Shown here piece by piece: positions 48,640 to 56,616 of a DNA stretch of 64,000 bases. Position numbers and translations under genes: made by a program. A model generated the notes under the pieces. That model ran no database searches. It saw only the letters and a program-made list of their open reading frames with translations, and was not told the origin of the DNA. Source of the DNA: Bacillota bacterium (GTDB taxonomy: Bacteria; Bacillota; Clostridia; Christensenellales; CAG-138); contig JAEXEN010000013.1 of NCBI GenBank assembly GCA_023400985.1, positions 1-64,000 on the forward strand. Direction: 5' to 3'. Position 1 is the stretch's first letter. Every line of letters starts with the position of its first letter.

Positions 48640-49127
48640 ACACGAAAAAACTTGTGCTTTGCGGGCTGTTGACGGGCATCGTGACGGTGCTGACGCTTAT
48701 CGTCATACCTATGCCGATTTCCAACGGCTATGTGAATCTGGGCGACGCGGGCGTATTCTTGGCCGCCAACATGGTCGGCGGCGTTTGGGGTATGCTGTGC
48801 GCGGGCATCGGAAGCGCTTTGGCGGATCTCATTTTGGGTTACGCCGTGTACGCGCCGGCGACCTTTCTCATCAAGGCTGCGGCGGCGGGAATATCGATGC
48901 TTCTTTACAAAAGGCTCAAGAAAGGGTACCGCTTCCTCGCGCTTTTGATAGGCTCTCTCGCGGTGCCCGCGGGCTATTTCCTGTTCGAGGGCGCGTTCGT
49001 ACTCGACAGCTTCGCGGCCGCGGCGGTCAACCTGCCGTTCAACGCATTGCAGGCGCTCTTGGGGGCGGTGCTCGGCTTTGCGCTTTTGAATGTGGCGGAG
49101 CGCGTGTACCCGGAGAACAGATCGTGA
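48636..49127 (+). CDS. ECF transporter S component
   Basis: 163 residues with six hydrophobic helices. VIPMPISNGYVNLGDAGVFLAANMVGG (about 22-48) is the loop-helix typical of vitamin-binding S components, and GMLCAGIGSALADLILGYAVYAPATFLIKA follows. Alanine motifs for EcfT contact are present in helix 1 only loosely. The ligand is not assigned: pantothenate, pyridoxine and thiamine-type S components are similar at this level. It lies downstream of, but not next to, the energising module. Confidence 0.82.
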   Translation: MNTKKLVLCGLLTGIVTVLTLIVIPMPISNGYVNLGDAGVFLAANMVGGVWGMLCAGIGSALADLILGYAVYAPATFLIKAAAAGISMLLYKRLKKGYRFLALLIGSLAVPAGYFLFEGAFVLDSFAAAAVNLPFNALQALLGAVLGFALLNVAERVYPENRS

Positions 49128-49188
49128 ATTTTTCGGGGGATTACTCCGGCAGTAAACAGTCGGCAAAAAGACAAGGGTAGATTTTCGA

Positions 49189-50589
49189 ATGTTTGCTGCC
49201 GGGGTAATAAAGGGGGGAAGGCTTACGGAAGGACTTTTATACGCGATACTCGTTTTGCTCGTGCTCTCGATAGCGCTTCTTGTCGTGCTTTTGTTCAAAC
49301 AAAAGAGCGATAAGGATACGCTTTCGCGCGTGGAACACATCCGCCGCGAGATGAGCGAACAGCAGACGGCGCTCCGCTTAGAGCTTGCGGATACCACGCA
49401 GCGCGCCGTAAAAAACATGGGCGAAGCCGTGGCGGATAACCAAAGGCGGGCCGACGAGGCGCAAACATTGAAGCTTTCGGAGCTTGACAGGCACCTCATG
49501 GCAAAGCAGGAGCTCCTGATGCAGACCCAGCAAAAAGCGGCACTCCAAACGGAGGAGCGTTTCAAGACCTTTGCGCTCGAAAACGAGCAGAAACTCGAGC
49601 AGATACGCTCCACGGTCGAAAAAAAGCTCGCTTACATGCAGACGGACAACAACGAGAAACTCGATCAGATCAAAAACATCGTCGATGAGAAGCTGCAAAA
49701 AACGCTCGAGGAGCGAATGACGCAGTCTTTTATGCTGGTCAACGAGAGGCTCGAACAGGTGCATAAGGGCCTCGGGGAAATGCAAAGCCTGGCCGTGGGC
49801 GTGGGCGACCTCAAAAAGGTGCTCCAAAACGTGAAGACGCGCGGCATCGTGGGTGAGATACAGCTTGGGGCCATCTTGCAGGAGATATTGGCGCCCGAGC
49901 AGTATGAGAGCAACGCTGCGGTGCGCGAGGACAGCCGAAACGTAGTGGAATATGCCATCAAGCTCCCTGCGGACGACGGAAAGCACATCTACCTGCCTAT
50001 CGATTCCAAATTCCCCGCGGAGCCGTATGTGGCGTTGATGGACGCTTACGACGGCGGCTCGCAGGACGCCATACGCCGCGCGCAGGAGGCGCTTCGCTCA
50101 CGCATCGTTTCGTTTGCGAAGGACATCCGCGATAAATACATCTACCCGCCGGAGACCACGGATTTCGCCATCATGTTTTTACCTACGGAGGGGCTTTACG
50201 CGGAGGCTGTGAAGCTTGGGCTCACGGAGCAGCTGCAGCGCGAGTTCCGCGTGAACCTCGCCGGACCTTCCACCATGGCGGTGATGCTCAACAGCCTGCA
50301 GCTGGCGTTTCGAAGCGTCGCCATCCAGAAGCGAAGCGGCGAGGTGTGGAAGGTCTTGGGCGCGGTCAAGACGGAGTTCGAAAAGTTCTACGACGCGCTC
50401 GCCCTCACGCAAAAACGCATTTCAAGCGCCAACGAGGAGCTCGATAAGCTTGTGGGCACGCGTACGCGCGCGATCAGGAAGCGCCTGAGCGACGTGACGG
50501 CCTTGCCTGAAGACGAGGCAAAGCAATATCTGCCCGAGGGTCCGCAGTTCCTTTCGGATGACGAAGATACAAAGGAGGAAAATTTATGA
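49189..50589 (+). CDS. rmuC: RmuC-family DNA recombination protein
   Basis: 466 residues. An N-terminal membrane helix (YAILVLLVLSIALLVVLLF, about 18-36) is followed by a long coiled coil (about 40-200) and the RmuC nuclease-like domain (about 210-430), with RGIVGEIQLGAIL, LPIDSKFPAEPY and TTDFAIMFLPTEGLYAEA. RmuC limits inversions at short inverted repeats in Escherichia coli. The ATG has only a weak site. It overlaps deoD by 4 nt. Confidence 0.92.
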   Translation: MFAAGVIKGGRLTEGLLYAILVLLVLSIALLVVLLFKQKSDKDTLSRVEHIRREMSEQQTALRLELADTTQRAVKNMGEAVADNQRRADEAQTLKLSELDRHLMAKQELLMQTQQKAALQTEERFKTFALENEQKLEQIRSTVEKKLAYMQTDNNEKLDQIKNIVDEKLQKTLEERMTQSFMLVNERLEQVHKGLGEMQSLAVGVGDLKKVLQNVKTRGIVGEIQLGAILQEILAPEQYESNAAVREDSRNVVEYAIKLPADDGKHIYLPIDSKFPAEPYVALMDAYDGGSQDAIRRAQEALRSRIVSFAKDIRDKYIYPPETTDFAIMFLPTEGLYAEAVKLGLTEQLQREFRVNLAGPSTMAVMLNSLQLAFRSVAIQKRSGEVWKVLGAVKTEFEKFYDALALTQKRISSANEELDKLVGTRTRAIRKRLSDVTALPEDEAKQYLPEGPQFLSDDEDTKEENL

Positions 50590-51290
50590 GCATCCCGACC
50601 CCGCACATCAACGCCAAAATAGGCGACTTTGCCAAGACTGTTCTCATGCCCGGCGACCCGCTCAGGAGCAAATTCATCGCCGAAAATTTCCTTGCGGACG
50701 CCGTGCTTATCAACAATGTGCGCGGCATCCAAGGTTATACCGGGACTTATAAGGGGAAGCGCGTTTCGGTCATGGCGAGCGGCATGGGCATGCCGACCAT
50801 CGGCATCTATTCCTACGAGCTTTTCAACTTTTACGGCGTTGAAAACATCATCCGCATCGGCTCGGCGGGCGCGATAAGCCCCGATCTTAAGCTTCGCTCC
50901 ATCGTGATCGGCATGAGCGCGAGCTTCAATTCGAGCTACGACAAGCAGTTTGGCCTGCCGGGCACCTACGCGCCCACAGCGAGCTACGCACTCTTAAAAA
51001 AGGCGGCCGACGCGGCAGAAAGGCTCGGCATCCCCGTGACGGTGGGGAACATCCTCTCAAACGACCTTTTTTACGACGACGGCAACCGCACGCTCGAGTG
51101 GCAGAAGATGGGCGTATTGGCCGTGGAGATGGAAAGCGCCGCACTTTACATGAACGCCGCGCGAGCAAAGAAAAACGCGCTTTGCATCTGCACCGTGTCC
51201 GACAGCCTCGTGACCGGCGAAGCCTGCACCGCGGAGGAGAGGCAGACGACGTTTACGAAGATGATGGAGCTGGCGCTCGAAATAGCCTGA
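50586..51290 (+). CDS. deoD: Purine nucleoside phosphorylase, DeoD type
   Basis: 234 residues, the hexameric DeoD length. TVLMPGDPLRSKFIAENFL (phosphate site), MASGMGMPTIGIYSYELF, and VLAVEMESAALY with the ribose-binding Glu, then CTVSDSLVTGE with the catalytic Asp, are all intact. It cleaves purine nucleosides with phosphate. AAAGGAGG precedes the ATG. Confidence 0.95.
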   Translation: MSIPTPHINAKIGDFAKTVLMPGDPLRSKFIAENFLADAVLINNVRGIQGYTGTYKGKRVSVMASGMGMPTIGIYSYELFNFYGVENIIRIGSAGAISPDLKLRSIVIGMSASFNSSYDKQFGLPGTYAPTASYALLKKAADAAERLGIPVTVGNILSNDLFYDDGNRTLEWQKMGVLAVEMESAALYMNAARAKKNALCICTVSDSLVTGEACTAEERQTTFTKMMELALEIA

Positions 51291-51415
51291 CGCCCTGCCC
51301 TCCGCGATAATCCGCAAGGTGAAAGGACGGCGGCCTGTCCGGAGGCCAGCCACGACACGGCACCCCGTTACCATCAAGCACCACGCAGTGGCCGTTTTAA
51401 GGAGGATAAGGGATT

Positions 51416-51594
51416 GTTAAGGGACCTAAGGGGGCTGTCACGGCGTTTACGCCGTGACAACGGGTTCGGTGCCCCGAAGGGAAAAAAAGGCACCGGTGAC
51501 GCCTTTTTAGAACCCCGGGGTTTCGCCGCAGGCAAAACATCCTTGCATTATGCATTGCAAATGCTTAATGCGGCATCCTTCCTGGTCCCTTAAC
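51416..51594. repeat. 179-bp inverted-end element
   Basis: GTTAAGGGACC (51416-51426) and GGTCCCTTAAC (51584-51594) are perfect inverted ends. Inside are a hairpin with GTCACGGCG/CGCCGTGAC arms (51437-51457), GGGTTCGGTGCCCC, AAAGGCACC/GGTGACGCCTTTTT and GCATT palindromes. Its TTAAGG ends resemble those of repeats A and B. It occupies part of the gap 51291-51796 between convergent genes. I see no gene in the remainder (51291-51415 and 51595-51796). Confidence 0.6.
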
Positions 51595-51796
51595 GCCTTT
51601 CGTCTACAATTTAAGGAATATCTTGACCCACGGCATCTCTCATGCAACCCGTTTGCCGCAATGGCGGTTTCCGCGGGCGGATATGGCCCTCGGACCCAGC
51701 GGCGGGATACGCCGCGGCACTCGGCTTGTGGGCCTTCGCGAGGACGCCTTCGGTCACTTTATTTTCCGCCTTTGCTCTAGGCAATCAGGTCAGACA

Positions 51797-52354
51797 TTAT
51801 TGCGACACGAATTCCGCGCCGCGCTCGGCTTTGACCGTCAGTGTATCGAGAACGATCCGCAGATAGCTTTGACCGAATTCCTCATAGCTTTCAAGCGTGC
51901 CGACGACTTCACACCAATCGTTTTCGCTCGGGTAGGTTTTCTCTGAGCCGTCGGGCCAGACGATTTCGAAACCCGCTTGACCGTCGGCGCCGCAGCAGCC
52001 GGGGGACTTTCGGTATACCAGGTAATACGTCATGTCCATTTCGTCCCAAGTGTACTGGGCGAACATGCCTTCGTACCGGATGGTTTTGCCGAGATAGTCG
52101 TCCGAGTTCAGATAGATGTCGTTCAGCTGCGCGATAAACAGCTTTTCTTTGATTTCGACGACATCATCATCGGTATTCTGCGTTTGAGTTGGCTCGGCGG
52201 ATCGAACCGTCTGCTCTGCGCCGTCGGGCGAATTTGAAACCGCCGGCGAATCGATAGCGGCTGACTCCGCCGTGCTGCCGTCTAGGGCGTTCCCCTGGCA
52301 ACCGGACAGCGCGAGCAGCAGGCAGACGGCGAGAAGCATGGCTGTTTTTTTCAT
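51797..52354 (-). CDS. Lipoprotein with DUF1980-like (CCxAD) domain, zinc operon
   Basis: 185 residues from ATG 52354 after GAGGAGAA. Lipobox LLLALSGC at about 18, then a low-complexity linker with Ser, Thr and acidic residues. The C-terminal domain (about 85-180) reads YLGKTIRYEGMF, YRKSPGCCGADGQAGFEIVW and WCEVVGTLESYE, recalling the end of TIGR03943/DUF1980 proteins (YcgQ type), which belong to zinc-starvation regulons. The ATG overlaps the stop of the permease gene (ATGA), so co-translation is expected. Zinc binding through CC is inference. Confidence 0.7.
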   Translation of the reverse strand: MKKTAMLLAVCLLLALSGCQGNALDGSTAESAAIDSPAVSNSPDGAEQTVRSAEPTQTQNTDDDVVEIKEKLFIAQLNDIYLNSDDYLGKTIRYEGMFAQYTWDEMDMTYYLVYRKSPGCCGADGQAGFEIVWPDGSEKTYPSENDWCEVVGTLESYEEFGQSYLRIVLDTLTVKAERGAEFVSQ

Positions 52355-53181
52355 TTCCGAATTCTCCTCCCTTTGACGGCGCTTGCCGCCCAAAACAGCA
52401 GGAATGCCGCAACGTTCACGATGACGACGCTCGCCCCCGTAGGCGTTGCCTTGACGTAGGAAAGTATCACGCCGGTAAAAAAGCAAGTTAGCGACACGAT
52501 GGCGGAACATATCGTCACCGTCTTAAACTTCTTGCACAATCGCATCGACGTGAGAGCGGGGAATATGATAAGGCTTGAGATAAGCAATGCGCCCATCATC
52601 CGCATTCCAAGCACGATCGTGATCGCCGTGAGAAAGGCGATCAGCATATTGTAAACGTTGGTTTTCACACCCGTCGCCTTGGCGAAGTTTTCATCAAAGG
52701 TGACGGCGAAGATCTTGTTGTAAAACAAGGCAAACATCGTGAGCACTACGACAGCAAGAACGATGGAGAGCGTCACATCGTCCTTGCTCATCGCCAAAAT
52801 GCTTCCGAACATATAGTTGCATACGTCGGTATTCATGCCCGTGGTCAACGAAATGACCACCACGCCGATCGCGAGACTGCTTGTGGAGATGAGTGCGATC
52901 GCCGCGTCGCCCTTGATTTTGCTGCTTTCGCTGATGCGAAGGAGCAGGAATGCCGCAAGCACCACAACCGGGATCGATACCGTCAGCGGCGCGGCGTTCA
53001 TAGCCGTGGCAATCGCCAGCGCTCCAAAGCCGACATGGGAAAGCCCGTCGCCGATCATCGAGTAGCGTTTGAGCACAAGGCTCACGCCAAGCAAGGCGGC
53101 GCATAGCGAAATGAGCAGCCCCACCACTACGGCGCGGGCGAGGAACGTATAGGAGAACATCTCCGTCAAAGTGTCAATCAT
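52351..53181 (-). CDS. znuB: Zinc/manganese ABC transporter permease (ZnuB type)
   Basis: 276 residues with about eight membrane helices and the ABC-3 family layout: ALLGVSLVLKRYSMIGDGLSHVGFGA (about 30-55), MFGSILAMSKDD, and LGMRMMGALLISSLIIFPALTSM. It forms the membrane channel for a divalent metal. The 8-nt overlap with the ATPase gene and 4-nt overlap with the lipoprotein gene mark one operon. Zinc rather than manganese is inferred from the neighbours. Confidence 0.92.
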   Translation of the reverse strand: MIDTLTEMFSYTFLARAVVVGLLISLCAALLGVSLVLKRYSMIGDGLSHVGFGALAIATAMNAAPLTVSIPVVVLAAFLLLRISESSKIKGDAAIALISTSSLAIGVVVISLTTGMNTDVCNYMFGSILAMSKDDVTLSIVLAVVVLTMFALFYNKIFAVTFDENFAKATGVKTNVYNMLIAFLTAITIVLGMRMMGALLISSLIIFPALTSMRLCKKFKTVTICSAIVSLTCFFTGVILSYVKATPTGASVVIVNVAAFLLFWAASAVKGRRIRK

Positions 53182-53884
53182 TCCGCTCGCCTCCCATAAA
53201 CGCCTTCCCCATGGGCGAGTTCAGGTAATCGGCGGTCGTGCCGAAAAACGCCTGCTTCGTTTTCAGATGCAGGATATGGCTTGCGTACTGTACAGCGCTA
53301 TGGATATCGTGTGACACCATAAGGATGGTGATGCCCGTTTCGCGGTTTACCTTTTCGATGAGCTTATAGAGCTCCTGCGTGACCACGGGGTCAAGTCCCG
53401 CGACCGGTTCGTCGAGGAGCAGGACCTTTCTTGTGGCGCACAAGGCGCGCGCGAGCAGCACCCGCTGCTGCTGACCGCCTGAAAGTTCGCGGTAGCAGCG
53501 GTTCTTGAGCGGCCCGATGCCTAAACGCTCCATATTTTCGTTTGCCGACGCTTTGTCCTTGCGAGAGTAGAATGGCAGAATGCCCCGCGCCGACAGCCGC
53601 CCAGAAAGAACGACCTCATACGCGCTTGCTGGGAAGTCTTTCTGGGCGGCGGTCTGTTGGGGAAGGTAGCCGATTTCGGCGGACTTTAAGCCGTCACCCA
53701 TCAGGACGCTTCCCGCAATAGGGGCTTTCAGACGCAGCAATCCCTTGATGAGCGTGCTTTTGCCGGAACCGTTCTCTCCGACGACGCATACGTAATCCCC
53801 GCGCCGGACCTCGAAATTCAGTCCGCTGACGGCGGTGGTTTCCTCATATCCGAAGGATGCGTCCCGACAGGTGATAAGAGCCAT
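53174..53884 (-). CDS. znuC: Zinc/manganese ABC transporter ATPase (ZnuC type)
   Basis: 236 residues with Walker A GENGSGKST (about 36-44), IGYLPQQTAAQKDFPASAYEVVLSG (typical of the metal class), signature LSGGQQQRVLLARAL, Walker B VLLLDEPVAGLDP and the H-loop MVSHDIHSA. It energises the permease at 52351. It starts 1 nt after the binding-protein stop. Confidence 0.93.
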   Translation of the reverse strand: MALITCRDASFGYEETTAVSGLNFEVRRGDYVCVVGENGSGKSTLIKGLLRLKAPIAGSVLMGDGLKSAEIGYLPQQTAAQKDFPASAYEVVLSGRLSARGILPFYSRKDKASANENMERLGIGPLKNRCYRELSGGQQQRVLLARALCATRKVLLLDEPVAGLDPVVTQELYKLIEKVNRETGITILMVSHDIHSAVQYASHILHLKTKQAFFGTTADYLNSPMGKAFMGGERND

Positions 53885-53885
53885 A

Positions 53886-54851
53886 TCAGTTCAAAGCCTC
53901 CTTCAGAGCTTCCACGTTGGCGGTCATCAGATCGATGTAGCTTTTGCCCGCTTCAAAGTCCGCTTTTGAGATGTTGTGGCAGGCGTGGAGCAGCTTTACC
54001 TCTGCACCGGTGGCTTCGCTGATGGCGTTTGCTATTTTCTCGTTCGAGAGTTCGATATGGAATACCACGGGGATCTTTTCGGCGTTGATCTTGTCGATCA
54101 GAAACTTGACCGTAGCCGCGCTCGCCTCCGTTTCGGTAGAGCAGCCGGGGAAAGCGGCGAAGCATTCAAGTCCGTATGCGTCTGCGAAGTAGCGGAACGG
54201 GAAACGGTCGCCAAACACGATCGTCTTGCGGGCGGCGTTGTCCATTACCGCTTGGAACTGCGCGTCCAATTCGTCCAGCCGCGCAAGGTACGCCGTGGTA
54301 TTCTCCCGATAGGAGCCGGCGTTGGCGGGATCGACCTCGCAGAGCGTGTCGGAAATCTTCTGAACGATCAGCTTGGCGTTACGCGGCGAAGTCCAAACAT
54401 GTTCATCATACTCCGGCTCCCCGGCTTCGCCCTCGGTGGGTTCTTCCTCCTCATCCTGCATACCCTCGATGATCTCCTCTTCGACGGTTTCAACGCAGTC
54501 CATCAGCGTTATGATCTTCATATTGGAAGTGTCCATGGAGCTTAGCACGTCATTCACCCATTCGTCGGACTCGCCGCCGACATAGATGAACACGTCGCAG
54601 TTTTGGATCTTAATGACGTCCTGCGGCGTCGGCTCGAAGGAATGGCTCTCGGACGCGGGCGGCAGGAGCATCGTTATGTCCGCTTTTTCCCCGGTGATCT
54701 CGCGGGCGAAGTCATAGGGCGGGAATATCGTGGCGACGACGCTGATCTTTCCGTCGTCCCCATTGTCGGCGGGAGCGGCTGCTTTGCCGCACCCCAAAAG
54801 CATTGTGGCGGCGAATAGTGCCGAGAGTGCGATGCATAAAATTCGTTTCAT
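53886..54851 (-). CDS. znuA: Zinc-binding lipoprotein of the ABC importer (ZnuA/AdcA type)
   Basis: 321 residues from ATG 54851 (after GGAGG). The lipobox is TMLLGC. The cluster A-I fold has metal His ligands in SESHSFEPTP (His near 78) and DEHVWTSPRNAKL (His near 160), with a third in VFHIELSNEKIANA. Between them lies an acidic loop with EEEIIEGMQDEEEEPTEGE, which stands where Zn-type proteins have a His/acid-rich loop; here it has no His. That suggests zinc, but manganese is not excluded. Confidence 0.9.
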   Translation of the reverse strand: MKRILCIALSALFAATMLLGCGKAAAPADNGDDGKISVVATIFPPYDFAREITGEKADITMLLPPASESHSFEPTPQDVIKIQNCDVFIYVGGESDEWVNDVLSSMDTSNMKIITLMDCVETVEEEIIEGMQDEEEEPTEGEAGEPEYDEHVWTSPRNAKLIVQKISDTLCEVDPANAGSYRENTTAYLARLDELDAQFQAVMDNAARKTIVFGDRFPFRYFADAYGLECFAAFPGCSTETEASAATVKFLIDKINAEKIPVVFHIELSNEKIANAISEATGAEVKLLHACHNISKADFEAGKSYIDLMTANVEALKEALN

Positions 54852-55008
54852 AAGAAAAATAACCTCCGAAAATTTAATTTTGGGCGTAAGAATACAAGGG
54901 AACACCAAATGGCCGCCTGAAACGGGGCTGTTCCATGCACACGCAGGAACGTTTCGCCTGCGGCGAAACCCTGTCAAACGGGTATGGCATTCCTATGCCG
55001 GGGTTATT

Positions 55009-55359
55009 TCAATTGTTGAGCCGGACTTTGAGTGTGACGGGTGTGGAAAAGCCGTTGTACAGAATGGGAGTTTTATGGGAAAAAAGTATGCCATATAGGC
55101 TGCCGGCGGCGGCTGCAGCTGCGACGATGGCGGAAGAAAGCTGCTTTAACAGGTTCTCGGCCAACTTTAGGTGCATACAGGTCGCACAGCCGCCGCCGGG
55201 ACCGTCATGGTCATGGATATGGTTCGCGTGGGTCAGTATGTATGCGGCGGAGAGAAGCGATGCGGCGACGAAAAGGACGCACAATAGGAAAGCTGCCATC
55301 CTTAAGGTTGACCGCTTGCCTTTGCCGTTTGTCCTAAGGTTCATCGCTTCACAGCACAT
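55009..55359 (-). CDS. Small membrane protein with His-rich motif, zinc operon
   Basis: 116 residues. ATG 55359 follows AGGAAA. Two membrane helices (about 19-42 and 73-92) bracket an outside loop with HANHIHDHDGPGGGCATCMH, which has four His, two Asp and two Cys suited to metal binding. It lies between the Fur-type regulator and the zinc-binding lipoprotein, so a role in handling zinc is likely. The family is not recognised. The 157 nt before znuA hold inverted repeats such as TTTCGCCTGCGGCGAAA but no gene. Confidence 0.65.
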   Translation of the reverse strand: MCCEAMNLRTNGKGKRSTLRMAAFLLCVLFVAASLLSAAYILTHANHIHDHDGPGGGCATCMHLKLAENLLKQLSSAIVAAAAAAGSLYGILFSHKTPILYNGFSTPVTLKVRLNN

Positions 55360-55382
55360 CGCGTTTCCTGCCTATCGACTTA

Positions 55383-55808
55383 TCATAGCTGCGTCTTGTC
55401 GGAGCAAGCCCGGCATTTTCCGTAAAATACGGTCTTGCCGACATCGATTTCGAACGCATAGTTCTTAAGGATGCCCTTCTCCACGTAAGGCATAGCATCG
55501 TTGTCTACGTGGATGAGTTTCCCGCATGCCTCGCATTTCAGGTGAAAGTGTTCTTTCGCGCCTCCGTCTTCATCGACGTACTGGAAGCAGGCGCCGGAAT
55601 TCTCGTCGAAAACATATTTCCGAACCGCTCCCCGGTTCACCAGCTTGTCAAGCTGGCGATAGACCGTCGTTCGCCCTACAGCGGCTTCTCCGCTCCCAAA
55701 ATGCGCCGCTATCTGTGCGGCGGTAAGGTGGTTGCCCTGTTGGGATTTCAGAAAATCCAGTATGGCTTTCCCTTGTTTTGTTACGTAGGTGGACGGCCGT
55801 GTCGTCAA
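55383..55808 (-). CDS. Fur-family metalloregulator, probably Zur
   Basis: 141 residues from TTG 55808 (after GGGGG; the upstream ATG frame is unsupported). A winged helix (about 10-75, with GEAAVGRTTVYRQLDKLVNRGAV as recognition helix) is followed by a dimerisation domain. FHLKCEACGKLIHVD and GKCRACSD give two CxxC pairs for the structural zinc. Context with znuACB suggests Zur; PerR or Fur cannot be excluded by motifs alone. First gene of the zinc operon, behind a strong promoter. Confidence 0.85.
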   Translation of the reverse strand: MTTRPSTYVTKQGKAILDFLKSQQGNHLTAAQIAAHFGSGEAAVGRTTVYRQLDKLVNRGAVRKYVFDENSGACFQYVDEDGGAKEHFHLKCEACGKLIHVDNDAMPYVEKGILKNYAFEIDVGKTVFYGKCRACSDKTQL

Positions 55809-55850
55809 TCCATTACCCCCAAACGCAATAGAAATATGAAACACGATGTC

Positions 55851-55879
55851 ATTTTAGCACGGGGGCTTTGAGGGGTCAA
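55851..55879 (-). promoter_or_regulatory. Sigma-A-like promoter of the zinc operon
   Basis: On the minus strand TTGACC and TAAAAT with a 17-nt spacer, about 45 nt upstream of the regulator start. No clear Zur palindrome was found by eye. Confidence 0.75.
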
Positions 55880-55916
55880 TACGGAATATTGTTTCAATTT
55901 TGATTTGCTGTTAAAG

Positions 55917-55956
55917 CAAGAACACCCGCGAGGTGTTCGCCTCGCGGGTGTTCTTG
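55917..55956 (-). terminator. Strong hairpin after hsp20
   Basis: A perfect 17-bp stem (55917-55933 with 55940-55956) around a 6-nt loop. T run is weak on the minus strand. It lies between the hsp20 stop and the zinc-operon promoter. Confidence 0.75.
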
Positions 55957-55969
55957 TTATTGCATGATC

Positions 55970-56404
55970 TTACTGGATCTCGATCCGCTTGCTGACGGGG
56001 GTGGCGGGGGATTTCTTGGGGAGGGTCATTTCGAGCACGCCGTTGTTGTAGTTGGCGGCGATCTCTTCGGTCTTCACTTCGGAGACGTCGAAGCTCCTCT
56101 CATAGGACGAGCAACTGCGTTCGCGGCGCACATACTGCTTATCCTTTTCTTCCTTATTTTCCTCGTGCTTTGCGGTGATGGTCAGAAGATCGCCCTCGAT
56201 GTTGAGGTGGATGTCTTCCTTCTTGAAGCCCGGGAGTTCCGCTTCCAGCAGGTAATGATCGCCCTTATCGGTGATATCGGTGCGGAAGCCGCCCAAGCCG
56301 CCGAACACGGGCCTGAAAGCGCTGTCCATCATCTTTTCCATTTCGTCGAAATAATTCGACATGCCGTTAGAGCTCCTGTACGGTACGAGACTGAAAATAC
56401 TCAT
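55970..56404 (-). CDS. Small heat-shock protein, Hsp20/IbpA family
   Basis: 144 residues from ATG 56404 (after AGGAGG); the longer frame is upstream leader. An N-terminal arm (MSIFSLVPYRSSNG) precedes an alpha-crystallin domain (about 35-125: TDITDKGDHYLLEAELPGFKKEDIHLNIEGD ... YNNGVLEMTLPK), and the C-terminus has an I-x-I-like SKRIEIQ. It is an ATP-independent holdase chaperone in the cytoplasm. A CIRCE operator lies upstream at 56559-56585. Confidence 0.93.
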   Translation of the reverse strand: MSIFSLVPYRSSNGMSNYFDEMEKMMDSAFRPVFGGLGGFRTDITDKGDHYLLEAELPGFKKEDIHLNIEGDLLTITAKHEENKEEKDKQYVRRERSCSSYERSFDVSEVKTEEIAANYNNGVLEMTLPKKSPATPVSKRIEIQ

Positions 56405-56558
56405 AAATTTGCCTCCTGATCTTTTATGGTATGTTGGATACCTTTTAGTGTGAAGCCGTTTAGCGCTCCATATGCGCCCATCGGCTTCTTTTGTTGTATA
56501 TAGCATACAAGACCATTGTTGCAGGAAAATGAAGCTTTTTTGATAAGAATTCAAAAAA

Positions 56559-56585
56559 TTAGCACTCGATTGTGTCGAGTGCTAA
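56559..56585. promoter_or_regulatory. CIRCE operator (HrcA-binding site)
   Basis: TTAGCACTC, 9 nt, GAGTGCTAA: a perfect match to the CIRCE consensus. It lies about 155 nt upstream of the hsp20 start, with an extended -10-like TGCTATATA nearer the gene on the minus strand. Confidence 0.95.
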
Positions 56586-56616
56586 AGAATTTCATCCCGA
56601 GTTCAAAATTCAAAGT

